NCBI RefSeq assembly: GCF_001292705.1
Contig: NZ_LGAK01000009.1
Span: 103,969 to 167,968, forward strand
Direction: 5' to 3'
DNA length: 64,000 nucleotides
Source: Marinagarivorans algicola
Lineage (GTDB): Bacteria > Pseudomonadota > Gammaproteobacteria > Pseudomonadales > Cellvibrionaceae
Position 1 is the first letter of the stretch. Each line of letters begins with the position of its first letter. Made by a program: the position numbers and the translations under genes. This document shows positions 1 through 7,788 of this stretch, piece after piece. The notes beneath the pieces were generated by a model. The model saw only the letters and a program-made list of their open reading frames with translations. It had not been told where the DNA came from and ran no database searches.

Positions 1-1
1 T

Positions 2-988
2 GTGAGTGATCAGGTGCGCCAGCTTAAAGGCTATTTGAGCGTACACAGCGAGGCCGATCAAGGCACAACGTTTGAATTGTCTATGCCGATGAGTGTGTTG
101 TCGGCGCATATGTTGATGGTGAACTGCGCCGATCAGGTGCACGGTATTATTAGTCGAGGCTTGCAGCAAATTGCCCACCTACAAGCGGGTGATTTGCAGC
201 AAGATGATCAAAAGCGATGGTTTTATGACTTCTATGGTAAATCTGTACCGGTCTTCTTTTTGAATCAGATGGTCGGTGTTGACGATGGTTTTAGTACCGA
301 TGCCACAATTTACCGATCATTATTAATAACACCCAAAGCGGATGGCGAGCTTTGTGGTGTTGCGGTAGAGCAAATAACCGCTAGTGAAGAGCATGTTATT
401 AAGCCGTTGGGTCGTTTTAGCTATCATCCTGCCGGCGTTACTGGCGCGGCGATTTTAGGGAATGGCGCTATTGCACCCGTCTTAGATATTCATGACTTTC
501 CGGTATTGCGCTTCACCGAAGAGGAGCGTAAACATTGGCAGGAGCGTACAGCTTTATTAGGTGTGCGTAAAAAACCTGTGGTAGCTACCAAGCCTATTGC
601 TTTGATAGCTGATGACTCTCTGAGTGCTCGTCGTGCGCTGGCGCAATTTATGGCGGATTTTGGGTACGATGTTGTGACGGCGCGCGATGGTTTTGATGCC
701 ATTAATCAAATGGCGGAGCTTCCCGAAGGTCGCGCGCCAGTGATTGCCTTACTGGATTTGGAAATGCCACGTATGAACGGGCTTGAATTAACCGCTCATA
801 TGCGTTCGCAACCAGATTATCAGCGTATACCTATTGCCATGGTGACCTCACGAACTACTGCGAGGCACAAAGTGATGGCCAAAAGTGCAGGCGTGGGAGC
901 TTATTTAAACAAGCCTTGGAGTGATGATGAGTTAACCCAAGTATTGACTGAGCTTTTGCCGCAAGACTTTCATGCTGTCAGCGCATAA
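2..988 (+). CDS. ChpA/CheA-type hybrid histidine kinase, C-terminal part
   Basis: This is the 3' end of a chemosensory hybrid kinase whose start lies before the window. The GTG at position 2 is probably an internal Val codon. Residues 1-30 look like the end of the HATPase domain (GTTFEL), about 31-170 like a CheW-type regulatory domain, and 199-322 are a receiver domain. The receiver has an acidic pair in IADDS, the phospho-acceptor Asp near residue 252 in LLDLEMP, a Ser/Thr in MVTSR and the conserved Lys in NKPW. A CheA core followed by CheW and a receiver is the arrangement of ChpA/PilL of the Pil-Chp twitching system. That identity is inference, because the Hpt domains are outside the window. 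No other pil-chp gene follows; pilS/pilR lie 24 kb away. Confidence 0.85.
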   Translation: MSDQVRQLKGYLSVHSEADQGTTFELSMPMSVLSAHMLMVNCADQVHGIISRGLQQIAHLQAGDLQQDDQKRWFYDFYGKSVPVFFLNQMVGVDDGFSTDATIYRSLLITPKADGELCGVAVEQITASEEHVIKPLGRFSYHPAGVTGAAILGNGAIAPVLDIHDFPVLRFTEEERKHWQERTALLGVRKKPVVATKPIALIADDSLSARRALAQFMADFGYDVVTARDGFDAINQMAELPEGRAPVIALLDLEMPRMNGLELTAHMRSQPDYQRIPIAMVTSRTTARHKVMAKSAGVGAYLNKPWSDDELTQVLTELLPQDFHAVSA

Positions 989-1559
989 GTCAGAGTGTAC
1001 TGTGTTATAGGGTGTGTTATCGCAGGGTATGCTATCGCGGTGTTATTGCGTGTGCGGCTGTGGACTCGCATTATTATATGAGCTCATCTTGATTGTGCGC
1101 GAAGATCGAGCGTTGTTAGGGTGTATCGATGCGGAATAAAAAGCATTTCGATAGCTCTTTAAATAATAAGGTGCCAAATACTTTCTTTTGGCGTATAGGA
1201 TGAGTTGAGGTTCTGCGAAATTTTGTTTTTATCATAAAATATATATGCGAGTTGGTTTTGCAGCATAAGCGGCTGCCAATCGCATGGCCGATTAGTGCGC
1301 TTATTGAGCTAATACAGGCCTGAATAAATCGAGCGTATTCACTGGATATTTACGTGTTGAGAGGGCTTTTATAACGCTTGGCTCTACGATCTACGGAAGT
1401 CACTACATAAAGTCATCAGATAAAGTCATTAGATAAAATCAAAGCCTAAGACCCCAGAGGGCAGGGTGAATGACTGATGATCGTGTGGGTACTTCTGAGT
1501 ACTGCTCAATTTAAGTATCACCCGACAATAACCTCATAGCAACCACGTGGCGCATCATT
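989..1559. other. Intergenic gap without a recognisable gene
   Basis: About 570 bp between the chemosensory kinase and the CBM48 mini-protein. I see no open frame with a ribosome binding site, no tRNA and no convincing terminator. Around 1406-1442 there is a short imperfect direct repeat built on ATAAAGTCATCAG. Confidence 0.5.
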
Positions 1560-1865
1560 ATGATTGAAAAGAATTATTTAAAGAGTAAGCCTATTTGTAA
1601 AGTCAAATTCGTACTTCCTCGCCAACGCGCTGAAGGTGTGAAAACGGTACATCTAGTAGGAACATTTAATGATTGGAATGTTGATGCGCAAAAACTTCGC
1701 AAGCAAAAAAACGGCGCATATGCCGCAACGCTCTCACTGCCTGTAGGTGAGCAACATGAATTTCGCTACTTGTTAAATGGCGATACCTGGGAAAATGATG
1801 ATAGTGCAGATCATTATGTGCCGAGTAATGTAAGCTTTGAAGAAAACTCAGTTGTTGTTTTGTAA
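1560..1865 (+). CDS. CBM48 / AMPK-beta-like glycogen-binding domain protein
   Basis: A 101-residue protein that is essentially one early-set (immunoglobulin-like) carbohydrate-binding domain of the CBM48/AMPK-beta type. The diagnostic residues are present: VHLVGTFNDWN near residues 31-40, a central K-G-Y/F strand, and EFRYLLNGDTWENDDSADHY near residues 61-85, the usual 'F-x-Y-L-V-D-G-x-W' segment. Such stand-alone domains probably bind glycogen or other alpha-glucans. The catalytic partner is unknown and no glycogen-metabolism gene is adjacent. The ATG is preceded by only a weak ribosome binding site. The protein lacks a signal peptide, so it should be cytoplasmic. Confidence 0.85.
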   Translation: MIEKNYLKSKPICKVKFVLPRQRAEGVKTVHLVGTFNDWNVDAQKLRKQKNGAYAATLSLPVGEQHEFRYLLNGDTWENDDSADHYVPSNVSFEENSVVVL

Positions 1866-1908
1866 GGCTTTTTGATGGCGTCTTAATACGACACAAAGTT
1901 CCGAGAGC

Positions 1909-2472
1909 TTAGCGAGCGCCTAGGGTGCGCAAAAAGTTTAGCGTTGTAATGAGCGGTAGGCCAATTAGTGCGCTGGGGTCATCACTGGTTACGCGCTTAA
2001 ACAGCGATAATCCAAGGCCTTCAGATTTAAAGCTACCGGCACAATCAAAGGGTTGCTCTTGCTTAAGATAGTCTTCTATGTCGGCGCTGGTGAGCGGCCT
2101 AAATTCAACTTCTGTTGTCACTACATCGCTGAGTAAAGCTGGCCCTTTACGTACACACACGGCGGTATGAAAAAGGACCGTCTGCCCTGATTGTAATTGG
2201 AGTTGTTGAACGGCTTTTTCATAGTCTCCAGGCTTGCCTAGTGGCACGCCGTTGAGGCTCGCTACTTGATCGCTTCCTATAATCGTCACGTGAGGGGCAT
2301 GCTGTGCAATATGGTGAGTCTTCGCGATAGCTAAGCGCAGTGCTTGCGCCTTGGGTTGTTCCTGATAGTGCGCGGCTTCGTCAATATCGGGTGCTATGCA
2401 CCGAGCGTTAATGTTTACTTGCGCTAGTAATTGTTTGCGGTAGCGAGAAGATGAAGCAAGAATAATATCCAT
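1909..2472 (-). CDS. yceF: Maf/YceF-type nucleotide pyrophosphatase (7-methyl-GTP type)
   Basis: A 187-residue Maf-family house-cleaning pyrophosphatase that hydrolyses non-canonical nucleoside triphosphates to the monophosphate and PPi. The sequence shows the N-terminal ILASSSRYRKQLL motif, the IIGSDQV motif with the catalytic Asp, a GKP segment, and DCAGSFKSEGLG followed by IGLPL near the C-terminus. The GSDQV and AGSFKSEG forms match the YceF subfamily, which acts on 7-methyl-GTP, rather than the dTTP-specific Maf. It lies downstream of degS on the same strand but is separated from it by about 150 bp. Confidence 0.93.
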   Translation of the reverse strand: MDIILASSSRYRKQLLAQVNINARCIAPDIDEAAHYQEQPKAQALRLAIAKTHHIAQHAPHVTIIGSDQVASLNGVPLGKPGDYEKAVQQLQLQSGQTVLFHTAVCVRKGPALLSDVVTTEVEFRPLTSADIEDYLKQEQPFDCAGSFKSEGLGLSLFKRVTSDDPSALIGLPLITTLNFLRTLGAR

Positions 2473-2509
2473 AGTGTTTATTGGGTCTTAATGTTTGGCG
2501 GCTACACTT

Positions 2510-2533
2510 TTGTGGTTGTGGTTGTGGTTGTGG
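2510..2533. repeat. (TTGTGG)4 hexanucleotide repeat
   Basis: Four exact tandem copies of TTGTGG lie in the degS-yceF intergenic space, just upstream of the yceF start (minus strand). Such repeats can vary in copy number by slippage. Whether this one affects yceF expression is unknown. Confidence 0.8.
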
Positions 2534-2625
2534 TAAAACGACTGCCGGTTGCAAGTCGCTATAAAGTTTCGATTTACGCAAATCTATCTGTACGTATGGT
2601 CAGCTCTGGTGGGGTAATGATGTAT

Positions 2626-3774
2626 TTATTCGCTACTGTTAGGGTTGATCGACAGTACCGCAGTAATCGTTAAAGGAGTGTTGTTGCGGTACACCTCCAG
2701 CTTAACCTCTTCGCCTGGGCGGGACTCTTTAACTTCTTGCATACTACGAAGGCTACCACTCAAGCCATTATTTACCTTCTGATCGTTCACTTTTATAATA
2801 ATGTCGCCAGGCGTTAGACCGGCAATATGGGCCGGGCCATTCTTGTACACCCCAGTGACCAATAAACCATGTGGTGACGGAAGACGATAGCGGCTTGCCA
2901 GCTGCGGAGTAATGGGTTGAGCGGTCACTCCGAGCCAGCCGCGTACGACGCGTCCAAACTCAATAATATCGCTTAGACTTTGCAAAGCGGTTTCGGCGGG
3001 TATAGCAAGGCCTATTCCGTTCAGATTATTTTCACCAATACGATCCAACATGGCGGTGTTGATGCCTACAAGATTACCGTAAGCATCAATAAGTGCACCA
3101 CCGCTATTACCTGGGTTAATAGCGGCATCGGTTTGAATGAAGTTCTCGAAAGTGTTAATGCCAAGCCCGTAACGCCCTACTGCCGAGATAATGCCTTGCG
3201 TTACGGTTTGGCCCATGCCAAAGGGGTTGCCTACCGCCAAGACAACATCGCCGACCATAAGTGGGCGCTCGTTGATGCTGATCGCTGTGAGCTGATCTAA
3301 AGCTATTTTGAGGACAGCGAGATCGTTTTCTTTATCGATACCGATAAGGTCAGCCTGAGCGTCGCGACCATCTTGGAGCTGCACAACAATTTCGTCAGCG
3401 CCTTGAATGACATGGTTGTTGGTTAGCAAGTATCCCGATTGAGTGACAATAACACCTGACCCCAAGGCTGACTGCATACGCTCTTGTCGAGAGCTGTCTG
3501 CATTATTAAAAAAGTGCCGAAAAAGGGGGTCATTAAACAACGGGCGGCGTTCGTTAGTGAATTTTTTGCGTGTATAGATGTTAACCACAGCGTGCGCGGC
3601 ATGCTGTACGGCTTGCGCGTAAGATGCAGGCGCAGTGTTTTGGCTGGGTCGATGTACAAAGGTGGCGCGTCCGTCTTGCACGCTAATTTGTGGCGCAACC
3701 ATCAGTACCACCAGTGCCGCAAGTAAGCCAAAAAGTAGCGGCCATCGAGTAAATAAGAATACCTTGTAGAGCAC
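2626..3774 (-). CDS. degS: Periplasmic site-1 serine protease DegS/AlgW
   Basis: A 382-residue trypsin-like protease with one N-terminal membrane anchor (about residues 5-30), a protease domain and a single PDZ domain (about 270-370). This is the DegS/AlgW arrangement rather than DegP, which has two PDZ domains. The catalytic triad is visible as TNNHVI (His), DKENDLAVLKI (Asp) and NPGNSGGALI (Ser). The family senses misfolded outer-membrane proteins through the PDZ domain and makes the first cut in the anti-sigma factor RseA/MucA, releasing sigma-E. The gene starts with GTG 5 bp after the end of zapG, so the two are probably co-transcribed. Confidence 0.95.
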   Translation of the reverse strand: MLYKVFLFTRWPLLFGLLAALVVLMVAPQISVQDGRATFVHRPSQNTAPASYAQAVQHAAHAVVNIYTRKKFTNERRPLFNDPLFRHFFNNADSSRQERMQSALGSGVIVTQSGYLLTNNHVIQGADEIVVQLQDGRDAQADLIGIDKENDLAVLKIALDQLTAISINERPLMVGDVVLAVGNPFGMGQTVTQGIISAVGRYGLGINTFENFIQTDAAINPGNSGGALIDAYGNLVGINTAMLDRIGENNLNGIGLAIPAETALQSLSDIIEFGRVVRGWLGVTAQPITPQLASRYRLPSPHGLLVTGVYKNGPAHIAGLTPGDIIIKVNDQKVNNGLSGSLRSMQEVKESRPGEEVKLEVYRNNTPLTITAVLSINPNSSE

Positions 3775-3779
3775 GTGCT

Positions 3780-4289
3780 TTAGCTGCTTTTAATGTCGTC
3801 GTGCGGGTCGTTGCCTGCGGTCTTGACTTCAATGCTACTCGTATCTTCCGGCTCTTCAGCCAAACCAAAATCTTCGCTCAGCACGCCTTGCTGGCCCGGT
3901 GTTTTGGGGGCCCAGTCCTGAGGCGGTTTAATGGTTGCTGGGTCTATATTTTCGAGAGCTTGTGGGGGTGGTGTAGGCTCTTCATCGCTTTGAGCTAAAA
4001 TGGCGCGGCTGATATCAGGGCTGGTAAGATGAAGTGCACCGCTGACCAAGTGGTCGCGCAACTGCTGTTGACGTTGCTGGCTTTCTACAATAAGGCGGGA
4101 AGTATCAACAAAATGTTGTGCAACATTTTGTTGATACTGATTGTATTCATTTTGCAGCGTGTTGTGTTTGGCTTCTAAATCTTTTGGCTGGCCAGTGTTT
4201 TGGATGGTGCGCATAATCAATAAACCTATTGCGATACCGATCAATAGGCAGGCAAGGCTGGTGACAATAAGGACTGTAGTTGAAATCAC
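3780..4289 (-). CDS. zapG: ZapG/YhcB cell-division and envelope protein (DUF1043)
   Basis: A 169-residue protein with one N-terminal membrane helix (about residues 5-25), a coiled-coil region rich in Gln and Glu (about 38-90) and a Pro/Glu-rich disordered tail. It matches YhcB/ZapG (DUF1043), an inner-membrane protein linked to divisome and envelope synthesis. The start is GTG with a good ribosome binding site (AGGAG about 6 bp upstream on the minus strand). It directly precedes degS, the same neighbourhood as in other gammaproteobacteria, which supports the call. Confidence 0.9.
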   Translation of the reverse strand: MISTTVLIVTSLACLLIGIAIGLLIMRTIQNTGQPKDLEAKHNTLQNEYNQYQQNVAQHFVDTSRLIVESQQRQQQLRDHLVSGALHLTSPDISRAILAQSDEEPTPPPQALENIDPATIKPPQDWAPKTPGQQGVLSEDFGLAEEPEDTSSIEVKTAGNDPHDDIKSS

Positions 4290-4618
4290 GGTGTCTCCTC
4301 AAAAGTTAGCTAACGGGCGAATCATACAGTAAGCAGTGGAATACTGCATATATCTGTGTATTGAGTATGGCCTAAAAGTATCTGGCTGAGGGTATCAAGG
4401 TAAAAAAACAGCGCAATACGCATGAATTAAGTGAGTTCTGATGGCACGCTGTAGTTAGTATGTAATGGCTATAGTTTTTCATCGTGTGAGGCTTTTGAGT
4501 GTAACTTCGATAGATTGCTTAGGATTGCAGCGCTAGACTATTGAGTCGTCCAGCGTAAAATAGCGCATCGCCAAGGGGGCTAAGTCGATTTTGGGCTTAT
4601 ACAATAAAGGGGGAAAGT
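4290..4618. other. Divergent intergenic region, zapG / LRR kinase
   Basis: About 330 bp between two divergent genes. It must carry both promoters, but I cannot single out convincing -35/-10 pairs. Just before the kinase start there is a purine-rich ribosome binding site (AAAGGGGGA). Confidence 0.5.
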
Positions 4619-5884
4619 GTGAATACTTTAAAGCAATTGGAAGATGGCGCTTACCAAGGCGCCACACGGTTGGCACTAGCGCAAGAACTCACTGATTTTC
4701 CCGAAGCTATTTTTACCTTAGCCGACACATTAGAAATTTTAGATTTATCAAATAATTGCTTAACAAGCTTGCCCGATGATTTACATCGCTTGCACCGCTT
4801 AAAGGTTCTTTTTGTTTCAAATAATCACTTTACTGTTTTGCCAGCCGCGTTAGGGGCTTGCAAAAACTTGGAAATGATCGGCTTTAAAGCCAATCGTATT
4901 ACTCATGTACCTGCCTGCGCACTGCCCGCTAAACTCCGGTGGTTGATTCTTACCGACAATGCCATCGAGTCACTACCAGAGGCGATTGGCGAGCGACCTT
5001 ATTTACAAAAATTAATGCTGGCAGGTAATCGCTTAACCGCGCTGCCAGATACGCTAGCGCGGTGTCACAACTTACAGCTTCTCAGAATCTCTGCTAATCA
5101 ATTGACCTCGTTCCCCCGTGTTTTGTGCAAACTGCCTCGTTTAGCGTGGCTAGCCTTTGCGGGTAACCCTTTTGAGCCGCCGGCGCCGCTAGATAGCGAA
5201 TGGCAAGTGCCTAAAGTGCGTATGGATCACCTAAAATGTCATGACGTGTTAGGCCGTGGGGCGTCAGGAGTGATTTGGCGGGCCTCATGGCGAGTGAACG
5301 CCTATAAAATGCCTAAGCATGTCGCGGTTAAAGTATTTCATGGCTCTGTGACTAGTGATGGCTACCCTCGCGATGAATTAGCGATTGCTGTGCGTGTTGG
5401 TGCTCATGCCAATGTGGTGCGTACGGTGGGTTATGTTCAAAGCGATGAGGCATTGGCAGTAGTGATGAAGCTAATACCGAGCGATTATCGCAATTTAGGT
5501 TTACCACCGAGCCTGCACAGCTGTACGCGTGATACCTTTGCTCCAAATGAGCGTTTAAGTTTGGCTGATATCGCAATCTTGATGGTGCAAATGGAATCGG
5601 TATTAGCGCATTTGAGGGTGCGACAAATCAGCCATGGCGATGTTTATGCGCATAATGTTCTCGTTAATGACGAGATGCAGTTACTCTTTGGCGATTTTGG
5701 TGCCGCGTCGTATTACGGGTATTTATCCGAGCCAATCCAGCAAGCTATAGTAGCCATAGAGAAGCGCGCGTTAGGCTATTTTATTGAAGACTTGCTCAGC
5801 CTTTGCGTTGATGACCAGTCCCAGAGCGCACTTGCGCAGCTAGCCTATTGGCGCCAGCAAGCAAGTATGCTAATCGCCTCATAA
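4619..5884 (+). CDS. Leucine-rich-repeat protein kinase
   Basis: A 421-residue protein with about seven leucine-rich repeats (residues 35-195, consensus LxxLxLxxNxLxxLP) followed by a eukaryotic-type protein kinase domain (about 203-395). Kinase motifs are visible: glycine loop GRGASGVIW (212-220), VAVK with Lys238, the catalytic loop HGDVYAHN (339-346, HGD replacing HRD), and the metal-binding GDFG (358-361). The essential Lys, Asp, Asn and DFG Asp are retained, so activity is plausible. No signal peptide or membrane helix is seen, so LRRs and kinase are both cytosolic. The GTG start follows a strong purine-rich ribosome binding site. It is monocistronic; substrates and a partner phosphatase are not apparent nearby. 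Confidence 0.9.
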   Translation: MNTLKQLEDGAYQGATRLALAQELTDFPEAIFTLADTLEILDLSNNCLTSLPDDLHRLHRLKVLFVSNNHFTVLPAALGACKNLEMIGFKANRITHVPACALPAKLRWLILTDNAIESLPEAIGERPYLQKLMLAGNRLTALPDTLARCHNLQLLRISANQLTSFPRVLCKLPRLAWLAFAGNPFEPPAPLDSEWQVPKVRMDHLKCHDVLGRGASGVIWRASWRVNAYKMPKHVAVKVFHGSVTSDGYPRDELAIAVRVGAHANVVRTVGYVQSDEALAVVMKLIPSDYRNLGLPPSLHSCTRDTFAPNERLSLADIAILMVQMESVLAHLRVRQISHGDVYAHNVLVNDEMQLLFGDFGAASYYGYLSEPIQQAIVAIEKRALGYFIEDLLSLCVDDQSQSALAQLAYWRQQASMLIAS

Positions 5885-5990
5885 TGCATAATGATATGGC
5901 TCAGAGTCTCTATGGAATGTTTAATGTTGAAAAGCAAGCCACCGCAGCGCGCGGCCTTAAAATAGATTGACTGACAAAGCGTCACGCAAA

Positions 5991-6020
5991 AAAAAAGCCC
6001 AGTTTTACTGGGCTTTTTTT
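5991..6020 (-). terminator. Bidirectional intrinsic terminator downstream of tRNA-Ser
   Basis: A 12-bp stem (AAAAAAGCCCAG at 5991-6002, complement at 6008-6019) closes a TTTTA loop, with T-rich runs on both strands. It sits directly 3' of the minus-strand tRNA-Ser and can also end transcripts of the LRR-kinase gene. Confidence 0.85.
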
Positions 6021-6024
6021 GAAA

Positions 6025-6112
6025 TGGCGGTGAGGGAGGGATTCGAACCCTCGAGGCCTTGCGACCTACACACTTTCCAGGCGTGCTCCTTCGACCACTC
6101 GGACACCTCACC
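6025..6112 (-). tRNA. tRNA-Ser (anticodon GGA)
   Basis: An 88-nt class II tRNA on the minus strand, with acceptor stem GGTGAGG/CCTCACC, a long variable arm, T-arm GGTTCGAATCC, discriminator G and an encoded CCA. The anticodon loop reads CTGGAAA, giving anticodon GGA. It closely matches bacterial tRNA-Ser(GGA). Confidence 0.97.
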
Positions 6113-6267
6113 AAATTAGGCGCGCAACTCTATCGAAGCTTGACGCTAAAGGCAAATGATATCTGTTTATCAGTCTTTAAAAAGGCAAAATAATGGTGTT
6201 TGTTACCCATAAAGGCGATGTTGAACCATACTTTAGGGTAATGCGGCGATTATTTTGAGTTATATTC

Positions 6268-6447
6268 ATGGAGTTTAAGGTCGTTACCTTGGTTGTTTTG
6301 ATCGAGGCTTTTGTCTTTGCGTTATTAATCATTGCGGGTATGGTGGTGTACATTCGCAAGCTTAAGTCATTGCTGCTTCGCGCCCAAAAAAAGCTTATCA
6401 GCAAGCAAGCGGCACCAGCGCGCTCGGCCATCACGCCCAGCCCCTAG
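6268..6447 (+). CDS. Small single-pass membrane protein (59 aa), unknown function
   Basis: A 59-codon open frame from ATG to TAG. It encodes a short N-terminus, one strong transmembrane helix (about residues 6-27, VVTLVVLIEAFVFALLIIAG) and a basic tail (YIRKLKSLLLRAQKKL). The stop is followed within 3 bp by the GTG of the next gene, in another frame. It is therefore either a translationally coupled partner or the frameshifted N-terminal anchor of one ancestral membrane-anchored coiled-coil protein. I do not recognise a family. The codon pattern and hydrophobic segment look real, but the ribosome binding site is weak. Confidence 0.55.
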   Translation: MEFKVVTLVVLIEAFVFALLIIAGMVVYIRKLKSLLLRAQKKLISKQAAPARSAITPSP

Positions 6448-6449
6448 TT

Positions 6450-7253
6450 GTGCCTGAGTTTAGCGACTCATCAGCATACATTGCTTCTAAGGCCAGCACT
6501 CTTAAGGCTATCTCGGCGAACGCTATAGACCAGCCCCGCGCCTCGCTGAGCACCTATACGCATTATCTTGATAGGCATGTCTGTGGCATACGTGACTATC
6601 ATGCGCAATTTAAGGCAGGCCGAGATATTGACCTTGATGTTGGCTCTAGCGTACCGATTGACAGGCGCGTCGCAGCCTTTAGGTATACCAGTAAAGCGCA
6701 GGCTGGTGAATATTTTCAGCACATACAAGATAAAATAGCATGCATTGTAGATGATGGAAATCAGAGTGAGTTGGTTGATTTGGTGGGCCAGTATCAGTGT
6801 AGTTATGATATCGTTGATGTGGCCACGCAAGAGCTGCGTGAATTACGCCAAATGACGAATGAGCAGCACCAGATGATCGATGATTTGAGGCTAACAATTA
6901 AAAGTGCTAGCGATGCTTGCGTTAAAATTGATCTGATTCGTGAGCTTGAGGACGAGCTTACACGGCATAAGCGCTTTTTAGAGGAGTCGGCATTGTGTAT
7001 TCAATTAATGGCAGATGAGCTGGCGATGACGTACAAGGAGCTTCAAAGTCTGCGGTCAAAACTCAGTGCTCTGCCTGACTTAAAAGCTCATATTCAAGAG
7101 CTTGAAAGCGATATGTGTGCCACTGATACGGTGGCTCACTATTTAAAAGAAGAAGTTGTAGGCCTAAAAGCTGCGTTGGTGGCCCCAAAAGACAAGCATG
7201 CCCCAGGGGAACCTACCAGCCCAGAAACCCCCATCAATAATGCAGCTGTGTAG
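6450..7253 (+). CDS. Coiled-coil protein of unknown function
   Basis: A 267-residue soluble protein. Residues about 120-240 are rich in heptad-like Leu/Glu/Lys patterns (ELRELRQMTNEQHQMIDDL and KELQSLRSKLSALPDLKAHI), indicating a coiled coil. The C-terminus is a Pro-rich tail. No enzymatic motif is seen and I do not recognise the family. It starts with GTG 2 bp after the stop of the 59-codon membrane gene. Beyond its stop, another frame continues with coiled-coil-like coding broken by stops. The three pieces may be remnants of one longer protein, which would make this the surviving middle part. Confidence 0.6.
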   Translation: MPEFSDSSAYIASKASTLKAISANAIDQPRASLSTYTHYLDRHVCGIRDYHAQFKAGRDIDLDVGSSVPIDRRVAAFRYTSKAQAGEYFQHIQDKIACIVDDGNQSELVDLVGQYQCSYDIVDVATQELRELRQMTNEQHQMIDDLRLTIKSASDACVKIDLIRELEDELTRHKRFLEESALCIQLMADELAMTYKELQSLRSKLSALPDLKAHIQELESDMCATDTVAHYLKEEVVGLKAALVAPKDKHAPGEPTSPETPINNAAV

Positions 7254-7255
7254 GA

Positions 7256-7498
7256 GGCGATGCTTTGACTTTGGATGCTGGCGGGGTTGCAAGGCGCTCT
7301 GTGAGTCACGAGGCGCTGTTAGGTATTACGGGTTCGAGTGAGGAGTATTTGAGTGCTGAACGTGTGAATATTGAGAGTGAGCATTTGCTAGTACACAAAT
7401 ATGAGGTACTGGTGTAAGAGCACAATCAATTAAAAAAACAATACAAGGGTTTAGATGAGCGCTATTTAGATTTAAAATTAGAAGGCCAGAGTCATTGA
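7256..7498 (+). pseudogene. Probable decayed 3' part of the coiled-coil gene
   Basis: One frame, open from before the end of the preceding gene, reads through as protein-like sequence containing SSEEYLSAERVNIESEHLL, meets TAA at 7415-7417, then resumes as EHNQLKKQYKGLDERYLDL, a typical coiled coil, until TGA at 7496-7498. Coiled-coil coding on both sides of an in-frame stop suggests a gene broken by a frameshift near 7250 and a nonsense change at 7415. A chance open frame cannot be excluded without homologues. Confidence 0.5.
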
Positions 7499-7701
7499 GT
7501 GCAATATGGACAATTGGTAATAAAAAGCGTTTAATGCCTGCCGTTAAGCGCACACGCGTGAGAATTGGAAGGGTATGGCTTAATCTAGGCGGCCTTGAAT
7601 ATCTTGCGAGTGTATGAGCAGGCAATGCCGGTATATGTGTAGTGAACATATTTGTATGTTGTGTATTCTTATAGAAGGTTCAAACGCTAAGGAGTTCACT
7701 G

Positions 7702-7788
7702 TTGGTGGAAAATGTCATTAATAGAATAATAATTGAGTGCGCATATGAGCGACAACTCAGCACAAAAAAAACATTCAGCTGGCGCTGA
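7702..7788 (+). other. Possible short leader ORF overlapping the cyclase start
   Basis: A strong AAGGAG (7689-7694) is followed at 7 and 10 bp by TTG and GTG codons opening a 28-codon frame that ends with TGA at 7786-7788. It thus overlaps the first 44 bp of the adenylate cyclase gene in another frame. The best ribosome binding site in the region therefore serves this small frame rather than the cyclase ATG at 7745. It may couple translation, or it may be chance. Confidence 0.3.
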
